In this document: piece by piece, positions 1 to 12,934 of the stretch
Layout of the letters: each line of letters begins with the position of its first letter
Position numbering within the stretch: the first letter of the stretch is position 1
NCBI GenBank assembly: GCA_037893225.1
Contig: JAZGUH010000058.1
Coordinates: forward strand, 124,001 to 188,000
Source of the DNA: Hippasteria phrygiana
Taxonomy: Eukaryota; Echinodermata; Asteroidea; Valvatida; Goniasteridae
DNA: 64,000 nt
Direction of reading: 5' to 3'
The notes under the pieces: model-generated
The model's database searches: none
What the model was told of the DNA's origin: nothing
The model's input: the letters and a program-made list of their open reading frames with translations, nothing else
Program-made: the position numbers and the translations under genes

Positions 1-505
1 TTATAGATGAAAATTGACATGACATTATTATGATGTCATCACATGTCACATGACGTCATCTTAAAGGTGCAGTTTTTGAAGCCATATATAAACAAAAGTA
101 CAAGTCCGATTAAGTTCAAAAGTAATATCTAGGTAGCCCAGTAGGTATTTTAAATAACAAAATTATTGATGTCATCATTACATCATCACTCGTTTCGTGT
201 CATTATCTTAAAGGGGCATTTTTCTCAAAGCCATATATCTTCAAAAGTACATGTCCGATTTATTTGAAATGTAATATATAGTCGGGTAGGCAAGCAGATT
301 TATAGATGAAAATTGACGTGACGTTATGATGACGTCATCACATGTCACGTCACGTTATCTTAAAGGGGCAGTTTTTAAAGCCATACATTGTATATCTACA
401 AAAGTACAAGTTCGATTATTTTAAATGTAATATCTAGGTAGGTCAGCAAGTTTACAGATGAAAATTTACATTACGTTATGATGACGTCATCACAAGTGAC
501 TATTA
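1..505 (+). repeat. B-unit block, left edge of window
   Basis: Diverged B units carry 'tcttaaaggggcagttttt', 'agccatatatctacaaaag', 'agtaatatctaggtagcc' and 'gaaaattgacatgac'. The block is cut by the start of the window. A unique A/T-rich spacer (about 505-630) separates it from the first hairpin terminus. Confidence 0.85.
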
Positions 506-633
506 CAAACAACTTTAATTATTTTCAAAGTCTAACAAAGAAAACTGGCAGCAGCGCGATTGTTTGACAAACTTAAATTATTGTATTCTCATTTCACATC
601 CAAAAAATAAAAAAACAAAAACGAAACAGCCCT

Positions 634-667
634 GTGTTTGTCCACAAACACCTCCCATTGGCTCTAG
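634..667 (+). repeat. Hairpin-CTAG terminus 1
   Basis: Arms GTGTTTGT (634-641) and ACAAACAC (644-651) flank CC. A 12-nt gap leads to CTAG at 664-667, then a T-run. GAAACAGCCC precedes the hairpin in every copy. The arrangement resembles a Helitron 3' end (hairpin, short gap, CTRR, then T). Confidence 0.7.
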
Positions 668-844
668 TTTTTTTCTTCTTTTTCAGACTTTTTGCCCATA
701 GCGTTTGTACACGATTTCTTTCTGCCAGGGACTTTGGCTAGTTTTATGCAGCCGATTGCCTTTAAACTTAACAGACACTTAGACCAACTGCTCAGAATGT
801 ATGCCGAACTTTTACGTCATGATGACGTCATCACGTGATTTTTT

Positions 845-2640
845 ATGAATTTTTGAATTTTGAAAATCGTAACATTCATTAAATTATATCTAGCGAACAA
901 AACAAGATATTTTCAAAATTCTTTTTCTTATAGCTTTGGTATGTCTCAAAGATATGCCCTAAAAAGCGAAAACTGTGTGACGTCATGATGACGTCATCAA
1001 AAATGCTTTTTTTTTTAACGCATGTAAGGGTCAATCTGATTACAAAAATGTATATATTGAATTTTGCTGTACCCAATTCCAAAATTTCATGATCGTGGCT
1101 CACTCAAGTAAGAAATGACAGCCATTTCAAAATTTAGACCAAATTCAATATAACACAAAGGAATTCTGGGACGGGCTGATAACCATGGCTATTATGAGCT
1201 TGCTGTTTATAAAAGGGGTTGATTTCTAGTCTTTTTTCAAGTCGCTGAATTTTTGAAGTATTAAAATCGTAACATTCTTTTCAATATATCTAGCGAACAA
1301 AACAAGATATTTTCAAAATTCTTTTTGTTATAGCTTTGGTATGTCTCAAAGATATGCCCTAAAAGGCGAAAATTGTGTGACGTCATGATGACGTCATCAA
1401 AAATATGGTTTTTTTTTAACGCATGTAAGGGTCAATCCGATTACAAAAATGTATACATTGTATTTTTCTGTACCCAATTCCAAAATTTCATGATCGTGGC
1501 TCACTCAAGTAAGAAATGACAGCCATTTCAAAATTTAGACCAAATTCAATATAACACAAAGGAATTCTGGGACGGGCTGATAACCATGGCTATTATGAGC
1601 TTGCTGTTTATAAAAGGGGTTGATTTCTAGTCTTTTTTCAAGTCGCTGAATTTTTGAAGTTTTAAAATCGTAACATTCTTTTCAATATATCTAGCGAACA
1701 AAACAAGATATTTTCAAAATTATTTTTGTTACAGCTTTGGTATGTTTCAAAGATATGCCCTAAATGGCGAAAATTGTGTGACGTCATGATGACGGCATCA
1801 ACAATATTTTTTTTTAAAACGCATGTAAGGGTCAATCCGATTACAAAAATGTATACATTGTATTTTTCTGTACCCAATTCCAAAATTTCATGATCGTGGC
1901 TCACTCAAGTAAGAAATGACAGCCATTTCAAAATTTAGACCAAATTCAATATAACACAAAGGAATTCTGGGACGGGCTGATAACCATGGCTATTATGAGC
2001 TTGCTGTTTATAAAAGGGGTTGATTTCTAGTCTTTTTTCAAGTCGCTGAATTTTTGAAGTTTTAAAATCGTAACATTCTTTTCAATATATCTAGCGAACA
2101 AAACAAGATATTTTCAAAATTATTTTTGTTACAGCTTTGGTATGTCTCAAAGATATGCCCTAAATGGCGAAAATTGTGTGACGTCATGATGACGTCATCA
2201 ACAATATTTTTTTTTTAAAACGCATGTAAGGGTCAATCTGATTACAAAAATGTATACATTGTATTTTTCCTGTACCCATTTCCAAAATTTCATGATCGTA
2301 GCTCACTCAAGTAAGAAATGACAGCCATTTCAAAATTTAGACCAAATTCAATATAACACAAAGGAATTCTGGGACGGGCAGATAACCATGGCTATTATGT
2401 GCTTGATGTTTATAAAAGGGGTTGATTTCTAGTCTTTTTTCAAGTCGCTGAATCTTTAATTTTTTTAAATCGTAACATTCTTTTCAATATATCTAGCGAA
2501 CAAAACAAGATATTTTCAAAATTCTTTTTGTTATAGCTTTGGTATGTCTCAAAGATATGCCCTAAAAAGCGAAAATTGTGTGACGTCATGATGACGTCAT
2601 AAAAAAAATCTTTTTTCAAGTTGATAGAATATTGCCCATA
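845..2640 (+). repeat. A-unit block 1 (5 units)
   Basis: The anchor 'gtaacattc' falls at 870, 1269, 1670, 2070 and 2472, so the period is 399-402 bp. Each unit runs: anchor, 'ctagcgaacaaaacaagat', paired TGACGTCA palindromes, T-run, 'acgcatgtaagggtcaat', 'gaattctggga', 'taaccatggctattatg'. The last unit is cut short and passes into a C segment. Confidence 0.92.
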
Positions 2641-2734
2641 GCATTTGTAAACGTTCTTTCTTACCGGCCACATTGGCTACTTTTAAACTTGGCAGACACT
2701 TACCCCAACTGCTCACAATGTGTGCCGAACTTTT

Positions 2735-3905
2735 ACGTCATGATGACGTCATCACGTGTCACGTGACGTCATCTTAAAGGGGCATTTTTCGAAGCCATAT
2801 ATCTACAAAAGTACAAGTCCGATTCAGTTGGAACGTAATATCTAGGTATGCCACCTGGTGTTATAGATGAAAATTGACATGACGTGATGATCAAGTCATA
2901 ACATGTCACGTGGTGTCATCTTAAAGGGGCACTCGCTAGATTATTGCCTATAGCATTTGTACACGTTTTCTTTCTTACCGGCACTTTGGGTACTTTGAGA
3001 CTTGGCAGACACTTAGACTAACTGCTCACAATGTGTGCCGAACTTTTACCTCATGGTGACGTCATGACATGCCACGTGACGTCATCTTAAAGGGGCAGTT
3101 TTTGAAGCCATATATCTACAAAAGTACAAGTTCGATTAAGTTGAAAAGTAATATCTACGTAGCCCAGTAGGTTTATAGCTGAAAATTGACATGACATTAT
3201 CATGATTGATGTCATCACATGTCACGTGACGTCATCTTAAAGGGGCAGTTTTTGAAGCCATATGTCTACAAAAGTACAAGTTCGATTAAGTTGAAAAGTA
3301 ATATCTAGGTAGCCCAGTAGGTTTATAGCTGAAAATTGACATGACATTATCATGATTGATGTCATCACATGTCACGTGACGTCATCTTAAAGGGGCAGTT
3401 TTTGAAGCCATATATAAACAAAATTACAAGTTTGATTAAGTTGAAAAGTAATATCTAGGTAGCCCAGTAGGTTTATAGCTGAAAATTGACATGACATTAT
3501 CATGATGTCATCACATGTCACGTGACGTCATCTTAAAGGGGCAGTTTTTGAAGCCATATATCTACAAAAGTAGAAGCTCGATTAAGTTGAAATGTAATAT
3601 CTAAGTAGGCCAGCAGGTTTATTGACGAAAATTGACATGACGTTATAATGACATCAGTTGTCACGTGACCACTCATCTTAAAGGGGCAGGTGCATTTTTC
3701 AAATCCATATATCTACAAAAGTACAAGTCTGATTGAGTTGAAATGTTATATCATTGTAGGCCAGCAGGTTTATAAATTTAAATTGACAGACATTATTATG
3801 ACGTCATCACATGTCACGTGACCCCCATCTTAAAGCTGCAGGTGCATTTATTTGAATCCATATATCTACAGAAATGCAAGTGCAAATAAGCTAAAATGTG
3901 CTATC
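2735..3905 (+). repeat. B-unit block with one C segment
   Basis: About seven B units. Between 3089 and 3535 the 'aaaggggcag' anchor recurs every 150, 150 and 146 bp. The C segment at about 2935-3060 contains 'cgctagattattgcc'. A unique spacer (3905-4254) follows and recurs at 18350-18699. Confidence 0.87.
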
Positions 3906-4254
3906 TAGTTATTATTTTTTGGGGTTTGCTATAATGTTTAAGTATTTGGACCTTTCAGCCATATCTCATCAACGGAACAAATTAATTTCGAAATTCTTTT
4001 TACAATAGCTTTGTTAGGTCATAGATACATACATATAAATGTGAAAAATGCGACACGTCATGATGACGTCATACAAAAATGTGCTTTTTTGAAACACGTA
4101 TAAGGGTAGGTACCATCGTCATGAAAATTGGTGGATACGTAGGTATTGTTACTAGCATGCAAAAGCCAGAGTGACTTCATTGGTTGATTTTCTGTTAATT
4201 TATAAATTTATAAAATTCACAATCAAACTACCACAAAAAAACCGAAACAGCCCT

Positions 4255-4284
4255 GTGTTTGTCCACAAACACTATTGGCTCTAG
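4255..4284 (+). repeat. Hairpin-CTAG terminus 2
   Basis: Arms at 4255-4262 and 4265-4272, an 8-nt gap, and CTAG at 4281-4284, followed by a T-run. Confidence 0.7.
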
Positions 4285-4474
4285 TTTTTTTTTTTTTTTC
4301 TTTTTCAGACTTTTTGCCCATAGGGTTTGTACACGATTTCTTTCTGCCAGGCACTTTGGCTACTTTTATGCAGCCAATTGCCTTTAAACTTAACAGACAC
4401 TTAGACCAACTGCTCAGAATGTATGCCGAACTTTTACGTCATGATGACGTCATCACGTGATTTTTTATGAATTT

Positions 4475-6240
4475 TTGAATTTTGAAAATCGTAACATTCA
4501 TTAAATTATATCTAGCGAACAAAACAAGATATTTTCAAAATTCTTTTTCTTATAGCTTTGGTATGTCTCAAAGATATGCCTTAAAAAGCGAAAATTGTGT
4601 GACGTCATGATGACGTCATCAAAAATGCTTTTTTTTTTTAACGCATGTAAGGGTCAATCTGATTACAAAAATGTATATATTGAATTTTGCTGTACCCAAT
4701 TCCAAAATTTCATGATCGTGGCTCACTCAAGTAAGAAATGACAGCCATTTCAAAATTTAGACCAAATTCAATATAACACAAAGGAATTCTGGGACGGGCA
4801 GATAACCATGGCTATTATGAGCTTGCTGTTTATAAAAGGGTTGATTTCTAGTCTTTTTTCAAGTCGCTGAATTTTTGAAGTTTTAAAATCGTAACATTCT
4901 TTTCAATATATCTAGCGAACAAAACAAGATATTTTCAAAATTATTTTTGTTACAGCTTTGGTATGTCTCAAAGATATGCCCTAAAAAGCGAAAATTGTGT
5001 GACGTCATGATGACGTCATCAACAATATTCTTTTTTTAAAACGCATGTAAGGGTCAATCTGATTACAAAAATGTATACATTGTATTTTTCTGTACCCAAT
5101 TCCAAAATTTCATGATCGTGGCTCACTCAAGTAAGAAATAACAGCCATTTCAAAATTTAGACCAAATTCAATATAACACAAAGGAATACTGGGACGGGCT
5201 GATAACCATGGCTATTATGAGCTTGCTGTTTATAAAAGGGGTTGATTTCTAGTCTTTTTTCAAGTCGCTGAATTTTTGAAGTATTAAAATCGTAACATTC
5301 TTTTCAATATATCTAGCGAACAAAACAAGATATTTTCAAAATTCTTTTTGTTATAGCTTTGGTATGTCTCAAAGATATGCCCTAAAAGGCGAAAATTGTG
5401 TGACGTCATGATGACGTCATCAAAAATATGTTGTTTTTTTAACGCATGTAAGGGTCAATCCGATTACAAAAATGTATACATTGTATTTTTCTGTGCCCAA
5501 TTCCAAAATTTCATGATCGTGGCTCACTCAAGTAAGAAATGACAGCCATTTCAAAATTTAGACCAAATTCAATATAACACAAAGGAATTCTGGGAAGGGC
5601 TGATAACCATGGCTATTATGAGCTTGCTGTTTATAAAAGGGGTTGATTTCTAGTCTTTTTTCAAGTCGCTGAATTTTTGAAGTTTTAAAATCGTAACATT
5701 CTTTTCAATATATCTAGCGAACAAAACAAGATATTTTCAAAATTCTTTTTGTTACAGCTTTGGTATGTCTCAAAGATATGCCCTAAATGGCGAAAATTGT
5801 GTGACGTCATGATGACGTCATCAACAATATTTTTTTTTTTTAACGCATGTAAGGGTCAATCTGATTACAAAAATGTATACATTGAATTTTCCTGTACCTA
5901 ATTCCAAAATTTCGTGATCGTGGCTCACTCAAGTAAGAAATAGGAGCCATTTCAAAATGTAGACCAAATTCAATATAACACAAAGGAATTCTGGGAAGGG
6001 CTGATAACCATGGCTTAAATGTGCATGCTGTTTATAAGAAGGGTTGATTTGTAGTCTTTTTTCAAGTCGCTGAATTCTTGAAGTTTTATAATCGTAACAT
6101 TCTTTTCACTATATCTAGCGAACAAAACAAGATATTTTCAAAATTCTTTTTGTTATAGCTTTGGTATGTCTCAAAGATATGCCCTAAAAAGCGAAAATTG
6201 TGTGACGTCATGATGACGTCATAAAAAAATTCTTTTTTCA
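4475..6240 (+). repeat. A-unit block 2 (5 units)
   Basis: Anchors fall at 4491, 4891, 5292, 5693 and 6093. This block is the counterpart of block 6 (18920-19880), which has the same flanks but only three units. Confidence 0.92.
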
Positions 6241-6364
6241 AGTCGATAGAATATTGCCCATAGCATTTGTAAACGTTTACTTTCTTACCGGCCACATTGG
6301 CTACTTTTAAACTTGGCAGACACTTACCCCAACTGCTCACAATGTGTGCCGAACTTTTACGTCC

Positions 6365-7240
6365 TGATGACTTCATGACATGTCACGTGACGTCATCTTA
6401 AAGGGGCATTTTTCGAAGCCATATATCTACAAAAGTACAAGTCCGATTCAGTTGGAACGTAAGGTATGCCACCTGGTGTTATAGATGAAAATTGACATGA
6501 CGTTATGATCAAGTCATAACATGTCACGTGGTGTCATCTTAAAGGGGCACTCGCTAGATTATTGCCTATAGCATTTGTACACGTTTTCTTTCTTACCGGC
6601 ACTTTGGGTACTTTTAAACTTGGCAGACACTTAGACTAACTGCTCACAATGTGTGCCGAACTTTTACCTCTTGATGACGTCATGACATGCCACGTGACGT
6701 CATCTTAAAGGGGCAGTTTTTGAAGCCATATATCTACAAAAGTACAAATTCGATTAAGTTGAAAAGTAATATCTAGGTAGCCCAGTAGGTTTATAGCTGA
6801 AAATTGACATGACATTATCATAATTGATGTCATCACATGTCACGTGACGTCATCTTAAAGGGGCAGTTTTTGAAGCCATATGTCTACAAAAGCACAAGTC
6901 CGATTAAGTTCAAAAGTAATATCTAGGTAGCCTAGTAGGTTTATAGATAAAAATTGAATTGACGTTATGATGACGTCATCACATGTCACGTGACGTCATC
7001 TTAAAGGGGCAGTTTTTGAAGCCATATATAAACAAAATTACAAGTTCGATTAAGTTGAAAAGTAATATCTAGGTAGCCCAGTAGGTTTATAGCTGAAAAT
7101 TGACATGACATTATGATGACTTCATCACATGTCACGTGACGTCATCTTAAAGGGGCAGTTTTGAAGCCATCTATCTACAAAAGTACAAGTTCGATTAAGT
7201 TGAAACGTGGTATCTAACATGAATTTTAAACAATTTTTGA
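6365..7240 (+). repeat. B-unit block
   Basis: B units plus a C segment at about 6550-6665. The order matches 20015-20865. A second type of unique spacer (7240-7492) follows and recurs at 20865-21136. Confidence 0.85.
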
Positions 7241-7492
7241 TAATTCTTGTAATATATTTTTAGGTCATACACACTTAAATATAAATGTGAAAAATGTGTG
7301 ACGTCTGATGACGTAATCATGGTCATCAACTCCTTGTATGCTCACATTTCCAAAACGATTATGAATAAGCCTACGTGATTGCATGACCTGTCGTAGACGA
7401 CCATGAATGTAAAACGAGATTTTTTGATCCACCATTGAAATCTCAAAAATTAAGAATCAAACTACCAAAAACCCCCCAAACGAAACAGCCCT

Positions 7493-7521
7493 GTGTTTGT
7501 CCACAAACACCAAAGCTCTAG
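7493..7521 (+). repeat. Hairpin-CTAG terminus 3
   Basis: Arms at 7493-7500 and 7503-7510, a 7-nt gap, and CTAG at 7518-7521, followed by T's and then the two 29-bp palindromes. Confidence 0.7.
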
Positions 7522-7538
7522 TTTTTTTGTTTTTTTTT

Positions 7539-7626
7539 GGCTGTTTCGAAAGTTTTTCGAAACAGCCTTTGTTTTCGTTAAGATTTTTTTTTTTTTTGGC
7601 TGTTTCGAAAGTTTTTCGAAACAGCC
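7539..7626. repeat. Two tandem 29-bp palindromes
   Basis: Arms GGCTGTTTCGAAA and TTTCGAAACAGCC around GTT occur at 7539-7567 and again at 7598-7626, with T-rich spacers and a 59-bp period. The right arm shares GAAACAGCC with the sequence that precedes every hairpin-CTAG terminus, so this looks like amplified terminal sequence. Confidence 0.85.
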
Positions 7627-7643
7627 CTTGTTTTCGTTAAGAT

Positions 7644-7675
<32 letters not shown>

Positions 7676-7859
7676 TTTTTTTTTCTTTTTCAGACTTTTT
7701 GCCCATAGCATTTGTACACGTTTTCTTTCTGCCAGGCACTTTGGCTACTTTTATGCAGCCGATTGCCTTTAAATTTAACAGACACTTAGACCAACTGCTC
7801 AGGATGCATGCCGAACTTTTACGTCATGATGACGTCATCACGTAATTTTTTATGAATTT

Positions 7860-8820
7860 TTGAATTTTGAAAATCGTAACATTCATTAAATTATATCTAG
7901 CGAACCAAATAAGATATTTTCAAAATTCTTTTTCTTATGGCTTTGGTATGTCTCAAAGATATGCCCTAAATTGCGAAAATTGTGTGACGTCATGATGACG
8001 TCATCAAAAATGTGTTTTTTTGTTAACGCATGTAAGGGTCAATCCGATTACAAAAATGTATATATTGAATTTTCCTGTACCCAATTCCAAAATTTCATGA
8101 TCGTGGCTCACTCAAGTATGAAATAGGAGCCATTTCAAAATTTAGACCAAATTCAATATAACACAAAGGAATTCTGGGAAGGGCTGATAACCATGGGTAT
8201 TATGTGCTTGCTGTTTATAAAAGGGTTGATTTCTAGTCTTTTTTCAAGTCGCCAAATTTTTGAAGTATTAAAATCGTAACATTCTTTTCAATATATCTAG
8301 CGAACAAAACAAGATATTTTCAAAATTATTTTTGTTACAGCTTTGGTATGTCTCAAAGATATGCCCTAAAAAGCGAAAATTGTGTGACGTCATGATGACG
8401 TCATCAACAAATCTTTTTTTTTTTAACGCATGTAAGGGTCAATCCGATTACAAAAATGTATACATTGTATTTTTCTGTACCCAATTCCAAAATTTCATGA
8501 TCGTGGCTCACTCAAGTAAGAAATGACAGCCATTTCAAAATTTAGACCAAATTCAATATAACACAAAGGAATTCTGGGACGGGCTGATAACCATGGCTAT
8601 TATGAGCTTGCTGTTTATAAACGGGGTTGATTTCTAGTCTTTTTTCAAGTCGCTGAATTTTTGAAGTTTTAAAATCGTAACATTCTTTTCAATATATCTA
8701 GCGAACAAAACAAGATATTTTCAAAATTATTTTTGTTACAGCTTTGGTATGTCTCAAAGATATGCCCTAAATGGCGAAAATTGTGTGACGTCATGATGAC
8801 GTCATAAAAAAATTCTTTTT
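7860..8820 (+). repeat. A-unit block 3 (3 units)
   Basis: Anchors fall at about 7876, 8276 and 8677. It follows the module head that has the longest T-rich tract of the array (about 7641-7685). Confidence 0.9.
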
Positions 8821-8944
8821 TTTAAGTCGCTAGAATATTGCCCATAGCATTTGTAAACTTTTTCTTTCTTACCGGCCACTTTGGCTACTTTTAAACTTGG
8901 CAGACACTTACCCCAACTGCTCACAATGTGTGCCGAACCTTTAC

Positions 8945-9415
8945 GTCATGATGACGTCATCACATGTCACGTGACGTCATCTTAAAGGGGCATTTTTCGA
9001 AGCCATATCGTCACACAAAAAGTACAAGACCGATTAAGTTGGAACGTAATATCTAGGTATGCCACCGGGTGTTATAGATGAACATTGACATGACGTTATG
9101 ATCAAGTCATAACATGTCACGTGGTGTCATCTTAAAGGGGCACTCGCTAGATTATTGCCCATAGCATTTGTAAACGTTTTCTTTCTTACCGGCCAGTTTG
9201 GCTACTTTTAAACTTGGCAGACACTTACCCCAACTGCTCACAATATGTGCCGAACTTTTACGTCATGATGACGTCATCACATGCCACGTGACGTCATCTG
9301 AAAGGGGCATTTTTCGAAGCCATATTTTTACCGAAGTAGAAGTCAGATTAAGTTGAAAAGTAATATCTAGGTAGCCCAGTAGATTATCTTAAACAATTTT
9401 GTGTCAGGAATGCTT
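8945..9415 (+). repeat. B-unit block interrupted by the 950-bp module
   Basis: Two to three B/C units stop at about 9415-9550, where the ~950-bp duplicated module begins. Array units resume at about 11470. Confidence 0.8.
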
Positions 9416-9550
9416 GTAGGCCGGCATGTGTTATATATGAAAATTGATGCGACGTTGTGGTGACGTCATCATATGATTTTAGAGTAATTGTTTTACTTTT
9501 GAATCTTTAAGCTATAAGGCCTATCTCATCAACTGAACATGCTAATTTCG

Positions 9551-10500
9551 AAATTCTTATTGTAATTCTTTTTGAAATAGGTTGTTTAGGTAAACAAGTT
9601 TTACGTTCTGTGATTTGGGAGGATTTAACATAATTTTCAAAAATAGTTGTTGTATTTTGTTCCACTCAAGTAAATGTTGTCTCAATCGTATTTTGGATTA
9701 CCTTACTTTTAATTTCCAGTTTATAATTCCCAATGTATTAAAAAAAATGCGTTCTGTGATTTTCTACTGCTCAAATAAAGTTTGTTTCAGCCGTCTATTC
9801 TTTAAGGTGTGTTGCGTTAATTACTGGTTTTCCGTTTTCAAACACTACATGGGTTATGCTTCGCTCTCACCCACCGCTCTATGTGTGTGTTTGCCTTAAA
9901 TTGTTAGTTAAGTTTGGTATACAGTGCTAGGCGCCACCGGACAAAATCCGTGAATGAATTTTTACCAGTAAACTCGTATGCTGCCCTCTACAGTTCACTA
10001 AACACAACCAGAGGAGTATTTTTTTAAGTACTACCGCCCTCTTGCGCTAAAAAGTTGACAGGTTTGTCAATTGTGGCAGAGAAACTTTTGACCAGTAAGA
10101 TTATGTCGAACTTTCCTTGCATTTAACTGTACCTCCCTAGGGTGTGTGGAAAATCATATTACAATTGGAGAATTCAGGACTATTAGGGTTAATAAGACCG
10201 TATTTTCTTTCAATTATATACTGTAATAAAAATATACTAGTAAGACTTCATTAAATAACTCTCTTTATTCAAAGGTCTTGTTTTCAAAGAATTCTTTTTA
10301 TTGCTTCCTACGTGCCACAATGTCAACATGCATTTTTATCAAGAACATATCACATAATATTAATAAAGATTCAAATTTGAGAGGCAAGTTACTCCAATAC
10401 AAGCCTGAAAACAAAATGTTGAAGAGAAAAAGTTGTGTATTTAACAAGTGCATTCAGTGAAAAGCACAGAAACAATCATGCGTCTTATAACATTCTTTCC
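9551..10500 (+). repeat. 950-bp module, copy 1
   Basis: Starts at 'aaattcttattgtaattct' and ends at 'cgtcttataacattctttcc'. It is unrelated to the A and B units and has few TGACGTCA sites. It includes 'gtgctaggcgccaccggac' and a ~94-codon open frame (9615-9899) that is conserved in copy 2, but near-identical copies would share a frame by descent, so this is not evidence of coding. The module type is unknown. Confidence 0.88.
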
Positions 10501-11455
10501 AAATTCTTATTGTAATTCTTTTTGAAATATGTTTTTTACGTCATAGGTAAACAAGTTTTGCGTTCTGTGATTTGGGAGGATTTAACATAATTTTCAAAAA
10601 TAATTGTTGTATTTTGTTCCACTCAAGTAAATGTTGTCTCAATCGTCATTTGGATTACCTTACATTTAATTTCCAGTTTATAATTCCCAATGTATTAAAA
10701 CAAATGCGTTCTGTGATTTTCTACTGCTCAAATAAAGTTTGTTTCAGCCGTGCATTCTTTAAGGTGTGTTGCGTTAATTTCTGGTTTTCCGTCTTCAAAC
10801 ACTACAGGGGGTATGCTTCGGTCTCACCCACCGCTCTATGTGTTTGTTTGCCTTAAATTGTTAGTTGAGTTTGGTATACAGTGCTAGGCGCCACCGGACA
10901 AAATCCGTGAATGAATTTTTACCAGTAAACTCGTATGCTGCCCTCTACAATTCACTAAACACAACCAGAGGAGTATTTTTGTAAGTACTACCGCCCTCTT
11001 GCGCTAAAAAGTTGACAGGTTTGTCAATTGTGGCAGAGAAACTTTTGACCAGCAAGATTATGTCGGACTTTCTTTGCATTTAACTGTACCTCCCTAGGGT
11101 GTGTGGAAAATCATATTAAAATTTGAGAATTCAGGACTATTAGGGTTAATAAGACCGTATTTTCTTTCAATTATATACTGTAATAAAAATATACCAGTAA
11201 GACTTCATTAAATAACTCTCTTCATTCAAAGGTCTTGTTTTCAAAGAATTCTTTTTATTGCTTCCTACGTGCCACAATGTCAACATGCATTTTTATCAAG
11301 AACATATCACATAATATTAATAAAGATTCAAATTTGAGAGGCAAGTTACTCCAATACAAGGCTGAAAACAAAATGTTGAAGAGAAAAAGTTGTATTTAAC
11401 AAGTGCATTCAGTGAAAAGCACACAAACAATCAGGCGTCTTATAACATTCTTTTT
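10501..11455 (+). repeat. 950-bp module, copy 2
   Basis: A head-to-tail copy of the preceding module, with scattered substitutions and small indels (for example 'tttacgtcata' inserted near 10537). The TGACGTCA array resumes immediately after it. Confidence 0.88.
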
Positions 11456-11469
11456 GAATTACAGACATA

Positions 11470-12620
11470 CATGATGACGTCATCACATGCCACGTGACGT
11501 CATCTTAAAGGGGCAGTTTTTGAAGCTATATATCTACAAAAGTACAAGTTCGATTAAGTTGAAAAGTAATATCTAGGTAGCCCAGTAGGTTTATAGCTGA
11601 AAATTGACATGACATTATCATGATTGATGTCATCACATGTCACGTGACGTCATCTTAAAGGGGCAGTTTTGAAGCCATATATCTACAAAAGTACAAATTC
11701 GATTAAGTTGAAATGTAATATCCAGGTAGGTCTGCAGGTTCATAGATGAAAATAAACATGACAATAGGACGACGTCATCACATGTCACGTGACGTCATCT
11801 TAAAGGGGCAGTTTTGGAAGCCATATATCAACAAAAGTACAAGTTCAATTAAGTTGAAACGTAATATCTAGGTAGGCCAGTAGGTTTATAGATGGAAATT
11901 GACATGACATTATCATGATGTCATCACATGTCACGTGATGTCATCTTAAAGGGGCATTCGCTAGACTATATTGCATTTGTACATGTTTTTTTCTTACTGG
12001 CACTTTGGGTACTTTTAAAATTGGCAGAATTGCTCAGAATGTGTGTCGAACTTTTATGTCATGATGACGTCATCACATGTCAACTTGACGTCATCTTAAA
12101 GGGGCATTTTTCGTAGCCATACATTGTGTATCTACACAAGTACAAGTCCGATTAAGTTGAAACGTAATATCTAAGTATGCTACACGGTGTGTTATAGATG
12201 AAAGTTGACATAACGTTATGATGACATCACATGTCACGTGATGTCATCTTAAAGGAGCATTCGCTAGACTATTGCCCATAGCATTTGTACACTTTTTTCT
12301 TATTGGCACTTTGGGTACTTTTCAAATTGGCAGACACTTAGACCAACTGCTCAGAATGTGTGTCGAACTTTTACGTCATGATGACATCATCACATGTCAC
12401 GTGACGTCATCTTAAAGAGGCATTTTTCAAAGCCATATATCTACAAAAGTACAAGTCCGATTAAGTTGAAACATGTATCTAGGTATGCCACCGGGTGTTA
12501 TAGGTGAACATTGACTTGACGTTATGAAGTGATCACATGTCACGTGATGTCATTTTAAAGGGGCATTCGCTACACTATTCCCCATAACATTTGTACTCGA
12601 TTTCTTTCTTTAAACCAATC
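11470..12620 (+). repeat. B/C-unit block
   Basis: B units alternate with C segments ('cgctagactattgcccata'). The block ends at the third type of spacer ('aaccaatccttcacacatcc'), which is shared with about 15360 and about 22830. Confidence 0.85.
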
Positions 12621-12698
12621 CTTCACACATCCAATAACGTTAATTATTGTATAAACATTTGACTAACTAACACAATAAAAAAAACACGAAACAGCCCT

Positions 12699-12721
12699 GT
12701 GTTTGTCCACGGGACAAACAC
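12699..12721 (+). repeat. Hairpin terminus 4 (CTAG lost)
   Basis: Longer variant: arms GTGTTTGTCC (12699-12708) and GGACAAACAC (12712-12721) around ACG. 'ataaaagttttc' and a T-run follow, and no CTAG is present, so this end has been altered or trimmed. Confidence 0.65.
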
Positions 12722-12934
12722 ATAAAAGTTTTCTTTTTTTTTTTTTTTTTTTTTTTTTTCTTTTTCAGACTTTTGCCCATAGCATTTGTACACGTTTTCT
12801 TTCTGCCAGGCACTTTGGCTACTTTTATGCAGCCGATTGCTTTTAAACTTAACAGACACTTAGACCAACTGCTCAGGATGCATGCCGATCTTTTACGTCA
12901 TGGTGACGTCATCACGTGATTTTTTATGAATTTT

